The translations under genes were made by a program, and so were the position numbers. Below, piece after piece: positions 1 to 9,828 of a DNA stretch of 64,000 bases. The DNA comes from an uncultured Campylobacterales bacterium (lineage in GTDB: Bacteria; Campylobacterota; Campylobacteria; Campylobacterales; Arcobacteraceae): positions 1 to 64,000 of the forward strand of contig CANNFB010000005.1 in the NCBI GenBank assembly GCA_947503785.1, in the 5' to 3' direction. The notes below the pieces were generated by a model, which worked only from the letters and a program-made list of their open reading frames with translations, did no database searches and was not told where the DNA came from. Every line of letters starts with the position of its first letter. Position 1 is the stretch's first letter.

Positions 1-318
1 AAGACAAATGAGACTCCAAAAATAGTTGATAAAAAAGATGTAGCTAAAAATATAGAAACATCACAAGTAACACAACAATCAATACCAGAAACAGAAAAAC
101 AAACAACACAAATAATAGAAACAAATGTAAAAACTGAATTAAAAACAAATGAGACTTCAAAAATAGTTGATAAAAAAGATGTAGCTAAAAATATAGAAAC
201 ATCACAAGTAACACAACAGTCAATACCAGAAACAGAAAAACAAACAACAGGAATAGAAAAAGTTACAAATACAGGACAAACAACACAAATAATAGAAACA
301 AATGTAAAAACTGAATTA
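1..318 (+). repeat. Tandem repeat inside fliK
   Basis: Two in-frame copies of a 141-base (47-codon) unit are visible, at 1-141 and 142-318. The second copy carries an in-frame 36-base insertion at 250-285. A third, degenerate beginning follows at 319. Copies are nearly identical at the DNA level, which points to recent slippage or recombination. The array continues beyond the left window edge. Confidence 0.9.
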
Positions 319-1383
319 AAAATAAATGAAAATAATAATACTAAACTAGGAAAAGATTTAGCTTCGTTAGATAAAGAAAATATTGTAAATGAAAAAGCAA
401 ATATTACAAAAAATGAAATAGAGTCTTTACCAACTAAACAAAAAGAAGAACCTAAATCTTTAATGGATAGCTTGATTGAGAAAACAAAAACATTAAAAAA
501 TCAAAATTCTTTAAGTGATGAGGAATCAAAAACTTTAAAAAATACAAATATTGCAAATAACTCAAAAGATGTAATAAGTAATATCTATTTGAGTTCACAA
601 AGAAGTAATATAAATAATAATGCACTATCTAATAAAACAGAAGCAATAAACTCAGTAAAAAATGCAACTACAACAGAAGAAGTAGAAGTAAATGCTAAGA
701 AATTAGATCTAAATTTAAAAGATATTAGTTTAGAAACAAAAGCAGTTGAAATAAAAAAAGATACAATAAATTTAATTGATAGAAGGAATAGTCTTGATAA
801 GATTATTCTAAATAATAATGCAAGACATAATGAAGTTACAAGTTTAATTACGAAATCTGTACAAGCTAGTAAAGCTATATTAGAAGACAGTTTAAATATT
901 GATAATGAAGTTACCTTAAGCGTTAACCCTGTATTAGCCCAAAGTATTCAATCAAAGATAATTGGAGCAAGACAGCAAATGTCAAGCATGATGTCAGAAG
1001 TTGCAAAACAAATGTATGAAAACTATAAACCACCTGTTACTGCATTTAGAATCAACTTAACTCCCGGAGCTTTAGGAAATATTGCAATTGTCATGAAAAG
1101 TGATAAAGATAGTGGAATAAACATTAGTTTAAATATTTCTAATAATGCAACCCTTGATGCTTTTGTTGATAGTCAAAATAGTTTAAGAAATGCGTTAAAT
1201 AAAACATTTGAAGAAGGAACTGAATTTAATTTAGACTTTAGTTCAAGTGAAGAAAACAATAATAAATCAGATAATAAAGAAGATACAAATCAAGCATTTG
1301 ATAATCAATCTGATACACAAAGTATCTTAGAATCAAGAGAGAAAAACTTAGAATCAGAAGATAGAAACTTAGACTATATGTAA
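1..1383 (+). CDS. fliK: Flagellar hook-length control protein FliK (5' end outside window)
   Basis: The frame is open from base 1, so the gene starts upstream and 460 residues are visible; the first in-frame ATG at 463 is unlikely to be the true start. FliK is secreted through the flagellar export gate, measures hook length and switches export specificity through FlhB. The visible N-terminal part is low-complexity (Lys, Glu, Thr, Asn, Gln) with a tandem repeat in bases 1-318. A compact C-terminal Flg_hook-like domain is encoded around bases 1020-1250 and contains the motif LTPGALGNIAIVM. The extreme tail is acidic and disordered. The stop codon shares its last base with the fliR start. FliK is poorly conserved, so the call relies on the C-terminal motif and on the position ahead of fliR-flhB. 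Confidence 0.85.
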   Translation, partial: KTNETPKIVDKKDVAKNIETSQVTQQSIPETEKQTTQIIETNVKTELKTNETSKIVDKKDVAKNIETSQVTQQSIPETEKQTTGIEKVTNTGQTTQIIETNVKTELKINENNNTKLGKDLASLDKENIVNEKANITKNEIESLPTKQKEEPKSLMDSLIEKTKTLKNQNSLSDEESKTLKNTNIANNSKDVISNIYLSSQRSNINNNALSNKTEAINSVKNATTTEEVEVNAKKLDLNLKDISLETKAVEIKKDTINLIDRRNSLDKIILNNNARHNEVTSLITKSVQASKAILEDSLNIDNEVTLSVNPVLAQSIQSKIIGARQQMSSMMSEVAKQMYENYKPPVTAFRINLTPGALGNIAIVMKSDKDSGINISLNISNNATLDAFVDSQNSLRNALNKTFEEGTEFNLDFSSSEENNNKSDNKEDTNQAFDNQSDTQSILESREKNLESEDRNLDYM

Positions 1384-2132
1384 TGGAAGCATTTTTATCT
1401 TTATTAAATGAAGATATTGTTTATCAATTTCTACTCTTACTTGCAAGAATTATTGCATTTGTAGCCTTTATGCCTATTTTTGGGCATACGGCAGTTAGTT
1501 CTCCAATAAGAATAGCCTTTGCCTTTTATATTACAATTTTTGTATTTCCCTTAGTTGATGTAACAAGTTCCGTAACTGAAGATACTTTTATACTTGCTTT
1601 AATTTCAGAAATCACCTTAGGTTTAGTAGCTTCAATGTTTATAAATATTATATTCTCTGCGGTACGTGTTATTGGAGAATTTATTGGATTTTCTACAGCT
1701 TTGTCAATGGCTACAATGTTTGACCCTTCTACTGGTTCACAAGAAGGACTTGTATCAAGATTACTATACTGGATTACAATAGTGTTGTTTTTCCAAACAG
1801 GTATGTATGAAATGACTTTAGTTATCTTAGTGAAAAGTTTTACAATGATTAACTTAGGTACCTTTGATATATTTTCTTATGATGGAATTCAAATTGCAAT
1901 TGATGAAGTAAAAAGAATGTTTGCCTTTGCTTTTGCCTTTGCCTTGCCATTATTTTTTATTGGTTTTATAATGGATATTTATTATGGATATGGGACAAAA
2001 TCTATGCCAGCTTTTTCTCCATTTGTAATTACATTTCAACTAAAATTTGCATTGATTTTTATATTTTTAATACTTGGTATGGAAGTTTTCACAGAAGCTT
2101 TTACTAATTATTTTATAACAAAATTTGAATAG
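1383..2132 (+). CDS. fliR: Flagellar biosynthesis protein FliR
   Basis: FliR is an inner-membrane component of the flagellar type III export gate, forming the core with FliP and FliQ. The 249-residue length is normal. It is very hydrophobic, with several predicted membrane helices and a conserved-looking central stretch (GEFIGFSTALSMATMFDP) typical of the family. The ATG overlaps the fliK stop codon by one base, so translation is probably coupled. flhB follows after 11 bases, the usual fliR-flhB order. Confidence 0.93.
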   Translation: MEAFLSLLNEDIVYQFLLLLARIIAFVAFMPIFGHTAVSSPIRIAFAFYITIFVFPLVDVTSSVTEDTFILALISEITLGLVASMFINIIFSAVRVIGEFIGFSTALSMATMFDPSTGSQEGLVSRLLYWITIVLFFQTGMYEMTLVILVKSFTMINLGTFDIFSYDGIQIAIDEVKRMFAFAFAFALPLFFIGFIMDIYYGYGTKSMPAFSPFVITFQLKFALIFIFLILGMEVFTEAFTNYFITKFE

Positions 2133-2143
2133 GGAGGTTTATT

Positions 2144-3193
2144 ATGGCTGATGAAGACGAAAAAACCGAAGAACCTACCCAGAAAAAAATTGATGATGCT
2201 AAAGAAGAAGGAAATGTAAATAAATCAGCAGAAGTGACAGGTGCTGCTATATTAACATTAGGGTCTATGTATTTATTGTTTTTTTCTTCTTATTCTATGG
2301 GTCAAATTAAAAAAATGATGATGTTTTCTTTTAATTTTATTGGTGAGGATATGGATGGTTCTGTATATTATTCACTAACTTATACTGTTGTAACTACTTT
2401 TTTGACTGCCTTAATGCCATTATTTGCACTTATAATGGTTTTGGTTTTTGCTACAAATTGGATGCAATTTGGTTTCCTAATAACACCTTTAAAAATTGAT
2501 CTTCAAAAGTTAGATCCTATAAAAGGTTTTGGAAATATTTTTGGCTTAAAAAAAGGAATTGAAGCTTTAAAATTAACTGCAAAACTTAGTATTATTGTAG
2601 TTGTAATGTTTATATTATTTATATTAACACATAAAGAGTTTCTTTCAATGATGGACCAAGAAACAGCAGGTTCAATTGCTTCAATGATACAAATGACATT
2701 TTATTTTTTAGCGGCAATACTATTTATTATAATTATTTTTGCTATAATGGATTTTTATTTTACAAGACATTATTATATGAAATCTTTACGAATGAGTAAG
2801 CAAGATATAAAAGATGAATTTAAAAATATGGATGGAGATCCTCAAGTTAAGGGTCGTATTCGAAGAATTCAAATGGAAATGTCTCGTAAAAGAATGATGG
2901 CAGATGTTCCTGATGCGGATGTTGTTATAACAAATCCCACACATTATGCAATTGCTTTAAAATATGATAAAGATGTTGATTCAGCACCTAAAATGATTGC
3001 AAAAGGTATTGATTTTATTGCTGTAAAAATTAAAGATATTGCAAAAGAAAATAATATACCAATTATTGAAAATCCTGCATTAGCAAGGGCTTTGCATGAT
3101 CAAATTGAGTTAGAACAACAAATTCCAAGTGAATTTTATAAAGCATTAGCAGAGATATTTTCCTATGTATATGAATTAAAAAAGAAAAGGTAA
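2144..3193 (+). CDS. flhB: Flagellar biosynthesis protein FlhB
   Basis: FlhB is the export-gate protein that switches substrate specificity from rod/hook to filament proteins after autocleavage. The 349-residue protein has a charged N-terminus, four membrane segments in the first ~210 residues and a cytoplasmic C-terminal domain with the autocleavage motif NPTH at residues 264-267. A strong ribosome site (GGGAGG) precedes the ATG. The gene sits between fliR and a periplasmic TPR gene in the same operon; its substrate ruler FliK is encoded two genes upstream. Confidence 0.96.
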   Translation: MADEDEKTEEPTQKKIDDAKEEGNVNKSAEVTGAAILTLGSMYLLFFSSYSMGQIKKMMMFSFNFIGEDMDGSVYYSLTYTVVTTFLTALMPLFALIMVLVFATNWMQFGFLITPLKIDLQKLDPIKGFGNIFGLKKGIEALKLTAKLSIIVVVMFILFILTHKEFLSMMDQETAGSIASMIQMTFYFLAAILFIIIIFAIMDFYFTRHYYMKSLRMSKQDIKDEFKNMDGDPQVKGRIRRIQMEMSRKRMMADVPDADVVITNPTHYAIALKYDKDVDSAPKMIAKGIDFIAVKIKDIAKENNIPIIENPALARALHDQIELEQQIPSEFYKALAEIFSYVYELKKKR

Positions 3194-3196
3194 AGT

Positions 3197-5191
3197 TTGA
3201 AAATTATAATACTTATACTAATTTTATTAAATTTTCTTTATGCAAAAAAAGATTTTTATTATAGCTTTATTAACTCTTCTGGAGCACAAATTTCTGAAAA
3301 GAGAAAACAGACTATTCGTGATGGTTTTGACATAATTGAAAATGCAAAAATGCTAGCTAGAGATGGAAAAATTGATGAAGCATATACTTTAATAAAAACA
3401 TATAAAATAAAAAATAAAATAAATGTTTTAGATTCAGATTTGATTATTTTGTATTCTGAGTTATCTTTAAAGAAACAATCAAAAAGATTTTCATTAGAAG
3501 CTGCTAAATTACTTGAGAATGCAATTAATTCTTCATCAATAAATCAATTTGATTTATCAAAAGCATATATGCTCTTAGTCGAATTAAAATTAAAAATTAA
3601 CAAAACTAAAGATGCAAAATATTTTGCAGAAATTATTATAAATAATTTTAATGATGAGCTTACTAAAACATATGGAAAAATTCAACTTGCAAAAGTTTAC
3701 AAATACCAAAAATCTTATGATAGAGCAATAAAGATACTTTATTCAATTTTAGCAAAAACAAATGATAAACTTGTTGCTACTGTAGTTGCTGATGAACTTT
3801 TCGATGTATATATAGCAAATGAAAATTTTGAAAAAGCTAATAAGTTAATATCTAATGTTTTAAAAAATAATGTTGAATATTATGCTAATGACTCATACTT
3901 AGCTAATCAAAAAATTACAAAACTTATTAAATCAAATATGCCTGAACATGCTGTTGATATTTTAAAAGAGCTATTAAATAAAACTACTAAAGAAGAATCT
4001 ATTGAAGATTTCAAGTTTAAATTAGCAAATACTTATATGCTTATGTATGATAGAACAAATTTTTATTTAGAAAAAGCAAAAGAATTATATAAAGATATTA
4101 TAAATGATTATTCACAAGGTACATACGCAAAGAGTTCTAAAATGATAATTGATGAAATCTTAATGAGACAAGGAAGAGTGAAGCCTGCTGTTATTGCAGC
4201 TAAATACCAGTCTTCTGAATCAATGCAACAAAAAGCTTTATTACAAGAACTAATTAATGATAAAGAAGATAAAAAATATAAACTTGTTTTACGTTCTAAA
4301 AAAGTATATAAAAAAATATCGAATAAAATTGCGAATAGATTTGGATATGAGTCTATTGACTCAATTTTTGATGAAGTTAATATTGAAATGATTAAAGAGT
4401 TTTTAAATACGGGTAAATGTTTTGAATTAAATAAAGCATTAAAAACTTCTAGAAGTGAGACCTTGGAAAAATTAATTGAAGATGAAACTATCAAGTATAA
4501 ATTTTTCGAATGCTTAATTGAAGTGCCTTATGAAAGAGGATATTTGCAAGTTAAAGATACTTTTAATACTAGTAGAGATCCTAATATTTATTTATATCTA
4601 GAGAGAATGGCCTATTCACTAAACTTTATTGAGGATTCATTGGATTATTCAGCAAAAGTTGAGATGATAGATAATCGTGATGTTTTAATAAAAGAGTTTT
4701 TATTTAGATATCAAATTTTAAAATCAAAAGGAGATAGCCTTTCTTTAGATAAATTTTTCTCTTATACAAGTAGAAATTTAGATTTTATTGAGTTAAATAA
4801 AAACAATCCTGTAATTGTTGATTTTTATTATGATTACTATTTATATTTACTTAAAAAGAATGATAATAAAAGGGCAAATGAAATTTTAAATAAATTATAT
4901 TTAAAACAAAAAGAATTAAAAGCTAATATATATTCACCTTTTGTTGAAATAGAATTATCAAAATTATCAAAAGATGAAAATAATTTACAAAGGTCTATTG
5001 ATTATTTATTAGAATCAAAAGAAAATACAAGAAGATTAAAAGCAAATGATGAAGTAAAAATTTATTACGATATTTTAAAACTATATGATGCTTTAGGAAA
5101 TAAAATCAAAAAAGATGAATATATACAAAAATGTAAAGATGTTAAAGATACAAAAGATAGTTTATACAAAAAAATGTGCGATGAAATGTAA
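3197..5191 (+). CDS. Secreted TPR-rich protein in the flagellar operon
   Basis: The 664-residue protein starts at a TTG three bases after flhB. The N-terminus is a signal peptide (hydrophobic residues 2-14, likely cleavage after FLYA), so it should be periplasmic. The rest is nearly all alpha-helical, with degenerate tetratricopeptide-like pairs (for example the stretches containing AKVYKYQKSYDRAIKIL and ANEILNKLYLKQKELKA). Its stop overlaps the fliI start. Membership of the flagellar operon suggests a role in motor or export-apparatus structure. In Campylobacter, PflA is a periplasmic TPR protein of the motor scaffold, and this could be a counterpart, but that is inference from architecture and context only. 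Confidence 0.75.
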   Translation: MKIIILILILLNFLYAKKDFYYSFINSSGAQISEKRKQTIRDGFDIIENAKMLARDGKIDEAYTLIKTYKIKNKINVLDSDLIILYSELSLKKQSKRFSLEAAKLLENAINSSSINQFDLSKAYMLLVELKLKINKTKDAKYFAEIIINNFNDELTKTYGKIQLAKVYKYQKSYDRAIKILYSILAKTNDKLVATVVADELFDVYIANENFEKANKLISNVLKNNVEYYANDSYLANQKITKLIKSNMPEHAVDILKELLNKTTKEESIEDFKFKLANTYMLMYDRTNFYLEKAKELYKDIINDYSQGTYAKSSKMIIDEILMRQGRVKPAVIAAKYQSSESMQQKALLQELINDKEDKKYKLVLRSKKVYKKISNKIANRFGYESIDSIFDEVNIEMIKEFLNTGKCFELNKALKTSRSETLEKLIEDETIKYKFFECLIEVPYERGYLQVKDTFNTSRDPNIYLYLERMAYSLNFIEDSLDYSAKVEMIDNRDVLIKEFLFRYQILKSKGDSLSLDKFFSYTSRNLDFIELNKNNPVIVDFYYDYYLYLLKKNDNKRANEILNKLYLKQKELKANIYSPFVEIELSKLSKDENNLQRSIDYLLESKENTRRLKANDEVKIYYDILKLYDALGNKIKKDEYIQKCKDVKDTKDSLYKKMCDEM

Positions 5192-6495
5192 TGGATATTG
5201 AAAATCTAATTAAAAATATCGATTCAACTAATCTTTCAATCGCTTTTGGACGAATTAAAAACATTTCAACAACTACTATTACTGCAACTGGCTTAGAAGT
5301 AGCAGTTGGAGATATAGTAAAAATAGAATCAGTTCCACATAACTCTACTGTTTTAGGGATGGTTGCTTCAATTTCAAATGATGAATTTACAATAGTACCT
5401 TTTTCTTTTATTGAAGGTTTTAGAATTTATGATAAAGTTTATTTACAAAAAGAAGGTTTATCTGTTAAGTGTGGATATGGACTTCTTGGACGTGTGGTTA
5501 ATGCTTTAGGTGAACCAATTGATGATATTGGAAAAATTAAAGATTTAGAAGAGAGCTCTGCCATAAATAAAATCTCAATGCCTGCGTTAGAACGTGGAAT
5601 AATTGAAGAAAGATTCTCAACAGGTGTTAAATCTATTGATTCAATGTTAACATCAGGGAAAGGCCAAAAAGTAGGAATATTTGCAGGTTCTGGTGTTGGA
5701 AAATCAACACTTATGGGAATGATTGTAAAAGGTTGCGAAGCTCAGATTAAAATAGTTGCATTAATTGGAGAAAGAGGTAGAGAAATCCCTGAGTTTATAC
5801 ATTATAATTTAGATAATAATTTAGAAAACACTGTAATAATTGCAGCAACTTCTGATGAATCAGCTTTAATGCGTAAATATGGAGCGTTTACTGCAATGGC
5901 AATAGCAGAGTTTTTTAGAGATAAAGGACATGATGTTTTGCTTATGATGGATTCAGTTACTAGATTTGCAATGGCTCAAAGAGAAATTGGATTAAGTACT
6001 GGTGAACCTCCTGTAAGCCGTGGATATCCACCTTCAGTATTTTCATTATTACCACAATTAATGGAAAGAGCTGGGAACAATAAAAAAGGTTCAATTACCG
6101 CATTTTTTACTGTTTTAGTTGATGGAGATGACATGAATGATCCAATAGCAGATCAAAGTAGATCTATTTTAGATGGGCATATTGTATTAACAAGAGAATT
6201 AACTGAGCAAGGTTTTTATCCACCAATAAACTTACTTAAATCAGCTTCAAGAGTAATGGACAAAGTAGTTGATAAACAGCATTATAATGACTTTTTAAAG
6301 TTAAAAAGAGTATTATCTTTAATAAAAGAGAATGAAGTTTTAGTTCGTGTAGGTGCATATAAACAAGGTATGGATCCAGAATTAGACAATGCAATGGCAA
6401 AAAAAGAACAAATAAGAGAGTTTCTAATTCAAGGGACTGATAAAAAATATGATTTCAATGAAATTGTATCAATGTTTAGAAAGGTTTTACAATGA
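5191..6495 (+). CDS. fliI: Flagellum-specific ATPase FliI
   Basis: FliI is the F1-beta-like ATPase that feeds export substrates to the FlhA/FlhB gate. The 434-residue protein has a normal length and a Walker A motif GSGVGKST at residues 166-173, followed by the family motifs GERGREIPEF and LLMMDSVTRFAMAQREI. Its ATG overlaps the stop of the upstream TPR gene, and its stop overlaps the flgL start in an ATGA arrangement, indicating one transcript with coupled translation. Confidence 0.97.
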   Translation: MDIENLIKNIDSTNLSIAFGRIKNISTTTITATGLEVAVGDIVKIESVPHNSTVLGMVASISNDEFTIVPFSFIEGFRIYDKVYLQKEGLSVKCGYGLLGRVVNALGEPIDDIGKIKDLEESSAINKISMPALERGIIEERFSTGVKSIDSMLTSGKGQKVGIFAGSGVGKSTLMGMIVKGCEAQIKIVALIGERGREIPEFIHYNLDNNLENTVIIAATSDESALMRKYGAFTAMAIAEFFRDKGHDVLLMMDSVTRFAMAQREIGLSTGEPPVSRGYPPSVFSLLPQLMERAGNNKKGSITAFFTVLVDGDDMNDPIADQSRSILDGHIVLTRELTEQGFYPPINLLKSASRVMDKVVDKQHYNDFLKLKRVLSLIKENEVLVRVGAYKQGMDPELDNAMAKKEQIREFLIQGTDKKYDFNEIVSMFRKVLQ

Positions 6496-7697
6496 TTAAT
6501 CAAACAGACCAAACGTTATTTAGATTATCTAATTTAAATACTGAGCAAACTAGAATATCATATCAGATGGCTACAGGTAAAAAAATTGATAATGGTAGTG
6601 AAAATGCTTCTTTATACTCAAGAGAAATATTTGTAGATGACAGAATTAGAACTTATGAAGGTATAAAATACCAAATTGAAAGAACAACTGCCCAAAATAA
6701 TGTTTCTGATTCGACAATAGGTGAAATGAAGAAATTATTTGAAGTGGTTAAAACAGAATTAATAAAAGCAAATACAGATACTACAAGTGATGAGGGTAGA
6801 AAGTCAATTGCCCTAAATATTGCAGGTATCAAAGAAAATCTTTTAGATTTAGCTAATACACAAGTTGAAGGTGAATATTTATTTTCAGGTTCAGATACTG
6901 CAATAAAGCCTTTTAGCGAAGATAGTGCTGGAAAAGTATCTTATCAAGGTGATAATATTTCAAGAAAAATATCTGTTGATGATGGTTCTTATAGAGAACG
7001 TGGAGTTAATGGTTATGATGTAATGACTTATCCTTCAAGCACAGCAAGAATTGGTGAAACTTTTAACTTTAAAGAAAGTGATACTATAATTGATGAAGAT
7101 GGTTCAATTTGGAAATTTGTTCCTGGTAGTGAAGCTATTCCTGAAATCCCAGCTATTGGTGGAAATCCTTCTATTCCTGCAGTACCAGAAGTTTTATATA
7201 GTATTCAAAAGTTTGATAGCGCTGGGAATACTGTTGATACAAAATTTATTACATCAGATAATGAATTAACTCCTGCAACTTATCAAATAGATGATATTGG
7301 TGATGTTGATGGCACAAAATTTGAAGCTAGATCAAGCATTTTTGATTTACTTGATACTATAACAAATGCTTTAAATAAACAAGATAGTGCAGGAAATTCT
7401 ATATCAGCTAGTGATGCTAATGATATTTTAAATGAAAGTCAAGATGCTTTTTCTAGTTCTTATGATGCATTAAATGTTTCTCATTCAAAATTAGGTTCTA
7501 AAAATAAAATGTTTGAACTCTCTCTAGAGAGAGTAAGTGCAAAATTAACACAGTATAATATTTTATCTCAAGAAATAGGGGCAGTTGATTTAGCAAAAGT
7601 TGCAATTGAGTCTAAGTCTTTAGAGTTAACTTATACAGCATTATATTCAACGATACAAAAAACAAATGAATTATCATTAGTAAATTTTTTAAAATAG
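6492..7697 (+). CDS. flgL: Flagellar hook-filament junction protein FlgL
   Basis: FlgL (HAP3) joins the hook to the filament. The 401-residue protein has a flagellin-type N-terminal coiled coil (motif LSNLNTEQTRISYQMATGKK, with the helix continuing to about residue 125), a variable middle rich in Gly, Ser and Pro, and a C-terminal flagellin-like helix ending in TALYSTIQKTNELSLVNFL. A short Pro-rich segment (IPEIPAIGGNPSIPAVPEV) near residues 215-235 is a lineage-specific insertion. Overlap with fliI (ATGA) places it in the same operon. Confidence 0.9.
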   Translation: MINQTDQTLFRLSNLNTEQTRISYQMATGKKIDNGSENASLYSREIFVDDRIRTYEGIKYQIERTTAQNNVSDSTIGEMKKLFEVVKTELIKANTDTTSDEGRKSIALNIAGIKENLLDLANTQVEGEYLFSGSDTAIKPFSEDSAGKVSYQGDNISRKISVDDGSYRERGVNGYDVMTYPSSTARIGETFNFKESDTIIDEDGSIWKFVPGSEAIPEIPAIGGNPSIPAVPEVLYSIQKFDSAGNTVDTKFITSDNELTPATYQIDDIGDVDGTKFEARSSIFDLLDTITNALNKQDSAGNSISASDANDILNESQDAFSSSYDALNVSHSKLGSKNKMFELSLERVSAKLTQYNILSQEIGAVDLAKVAIESKSLELTYTALYSTIQKTNELSLVNFLK

Positions 7698-7714
7698 TTA
7701 AATAAAAATAGTAC

Positions 7715-9826
7715 ATGAACATAAGAAAGATATTTAGCAAAGATTTATTTGTTGTTGCAATATTTGCAGCAATATTAACGATTATTATTGTTCCTTTATC
7801 AAAAGGGATTTTAGACTTTTTTTTAATAATCTCTTTGTCTTTATCTTTACTTATTTTACTTATTTCTTTATATATACAAAAACCTGCAGATTTAACAACA
7901 TTTCCAACTATTATATTAATATTAGCGCTTTTTAGACTGTCTTTAAATATTGCAACCACAAGGTCAATTTTAAGTGAAGGTCACAATGGTCCTGAAGCAG
8001 TTAGTTCCATAATCTCTGCCTTTGGTGATTTTGTTGTTGGTGGAAATATGGTTATTGGTGTAATCATTTTTATTATTCTTGTTCTTATTAACTTTATGGT
8101 TGTAACAAAAGGTGCTACGAGAGTTGCTGAGGTAACTGCAAGGTTTACACTTGATTCAATGCCTGGAAAACAAATGGCAATTGATGCGGATTTAAATGCT
8201 GGATTTATTGATGATAAGCAAGCGCAACAAAGAAGAAAAGAATTAATCTCTGAAGCAAACTTTTATGGAGCGATGGATGGATCATCTAAGTTTGTAAAAG
8301 GTGATGCTGTAGCTGGTATTATTATTACTATAGTTAACTTAGTTGGTGGATTATTAATTGGTATATTTCAGCATGATATGACAGCTGCACAAAGTGGAGA
8401 AATATATACAATTTTAACTATTGGTGATGGATTAGTTGCTCAAATTCCTGCACTTGTTCTATCAACTGCAACTGCTATTATTATTACACGTTCTAATATG
8501 GATGAAGAGAAATTTGCAGATCAATCTATAAATCAATTAGTAAAAGACAGTAAGTCTTTAATTTTAGTTGGTATATCAATGGTTTTATTTTCATTAATAC
8601 CTGGTTTTCCTACTGGAATATTAATTGTAATGGGATTATTATTAGTATTTATTGGTTATACAATTGGAATGATAAATGATCAAAAAGATAATGCAGTTAC
8701 TAGATTCTTTAAACCAGAATCCGCAAAACCAAAAATTGATGATAATATCGAGACTCTAAAAGATAGAAAAAAACAAGCTTCTGTTCCAAATGAAGAGCAA
8801 TCACTTGAAACTATCATGAAACTTGAAGTTTTAGAATTGAAATTAGGTATTAGACTATTACAACTAGTTCAAGGAAATTCTGAATTACTGGATAAAATTA
8901 AAGCTATTAGAAAAACAATTGCAACAGAATTAGGATTTGTAATTCCTCAAATTAGAATTTCAGATGATGCGACATTAGCTCCAAATGAATATCGATTATT
9001 TTTAAAAAGAATACCATTAGTTAGTGGAAAAGTAGAGATTGAAAAGCTACTTGCCATGGGTGGTTTAGGAAACGAAAAACTCCAAGGTTTAAAAGTTAAA
9101 GAGCCTGTATTTAATTTAGAAGCTACATGGATAAGTCCAGAATTAAAAGAAGAAGCCTTGATGAAAGGCTTTACTGTAGTTGATGCTCCTACAATTATTT
9201 CAACTCATATTTCTGAAATAATTAAAAAACATGCCGAAGATATTATTACTAGACAAGATATTGTAGATATTATTGATAGAATAAAAAAAGATTTCCCTAT
9301 TGTAATAGAAGAGGCTATGAAAGTTACTTCTTATGGAGCTTTATTAAAAGTATGTAAAGACTTATTACACGAAAAAATTCCTATTGTTGATATGCTTACA
9401 ATTATTGAAGCAATTGCAGATATTGCAGAGTTTACAAAAGCTCCTGATATTTTACTTGAACATGTTAGATCTAAACTCTTTAGATTAATCACAGAAAAGT
9501 TTAAAGATACAGATGGGGTTTTACATATTATTACTATTAAACCTGAGTTAGAACAACAGTTTATTGGAAAATTACAAGAACAACATGGAATTTCACAGTT
9601 AATGTTATCTATTGCAGAAATTAATAACTTAGTTACTAAAACAAAAGAATTATTAGATGAAATTGAAGTTAAAGGTTTTTCAAAAGTTACAATGGTTGTA
9701 GATCCTGTTTTAAGAAAAAGAGTATCAGAAATTTATGAGAAGTTTGGATTGCAAGTTGCTGTTTTATCTCATGCAGAACTTGATTCACGAGCAAACTTTG
9801 CAATTGAGGGAACTTTAAACTTTTAG
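7715..9826 (+). CDS. flhA: Flagellar biosynthesis protein FlhA
   Basis: FlhA is the major export-gate protein, with a membrane half that couples proton flow to export and a cytosolic ring that docks substrates. The 703-residue protein has about eight membrane helices in residues 1-320, the FHIPEP-family signature region (RVAEVTARFTLDSMPGKQMA with downstream AGFIDD), and a soluble C-terminal half ending in a typical AVLSHAEL motif. It begins 17 bases after flgL and is followed two bases later by the BatD-like gene, so it is probably the last flagellar cistron of this transcript. Confidence 0.97.
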   Translation: MNIRKIFSKDLFVVAIFAAILTIIIVPLSKGILDFFLIISLSLSLLILLISLYIQKPADLTTFPTIILILALFRLSLNIATTRSILSEGHNGPEAVSSIISAFGDFVVGGNMVIGVIIFIILVLINFMVVTKGATRVAEVTARFTLDSMPGKQMAIDADLNAGFIDDKQAQQRRKELISEANFYGAMDGSSKFVKGDAVAGIIITIVNLVGGLLIGIFQHDMTAAQSGEIYTILTIGDGLVAQIPALVLSTATAIIITRSNMDEEKFADQSINQLVKDSKSLILVGISMVLFSLIPGFPTGILIVMGLLLVFIGYTIGMINDQKDNAVTRFFKPESAKPKIDDNIETLKDRKKQASVPNEEQSLETIMKLEVLELKLGIRLLQLVQGNSELLDKIKAIRKTIATELGFVIPQIRISDDATLAPNEYRLFLKRIPLVSGKVEIEKLLAMGGLGNEKLQGLKVKEPVFNLEATWISPELKEEALMKGFTVVDAPTIISTHISEIIKKHAEDIITRQDIVDIIDRIKKDFPIVIEEAMKVTSYGALLKVCKDLLHEKIPIVDMLTIIEAIADIAEFTKAPDILLEHVRSKLFRLITEKFKDTDGVLHIITIKPELEQQFIGKLQEQHGISQLMLSIAEINNLVTKTKELLDEIEVKGFSKVTMVVDPVLRKRVSEIYEKFGLQVAVLSHAELDSRANFAIEGTLNF

Positions 9827-9828
9827 CC

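Noticed and set aside
1-318. CRISPR-like repetition
   Set aside because: The repeats are long, in frame and within an open coding sequence; there are no short repeats with unique spacers.
3197-5191. Naming the TPR protein pflA
   Set aside because: Architecture and context are similar, but no sequence motif visible to me is specific enough, so the symbol was left out.
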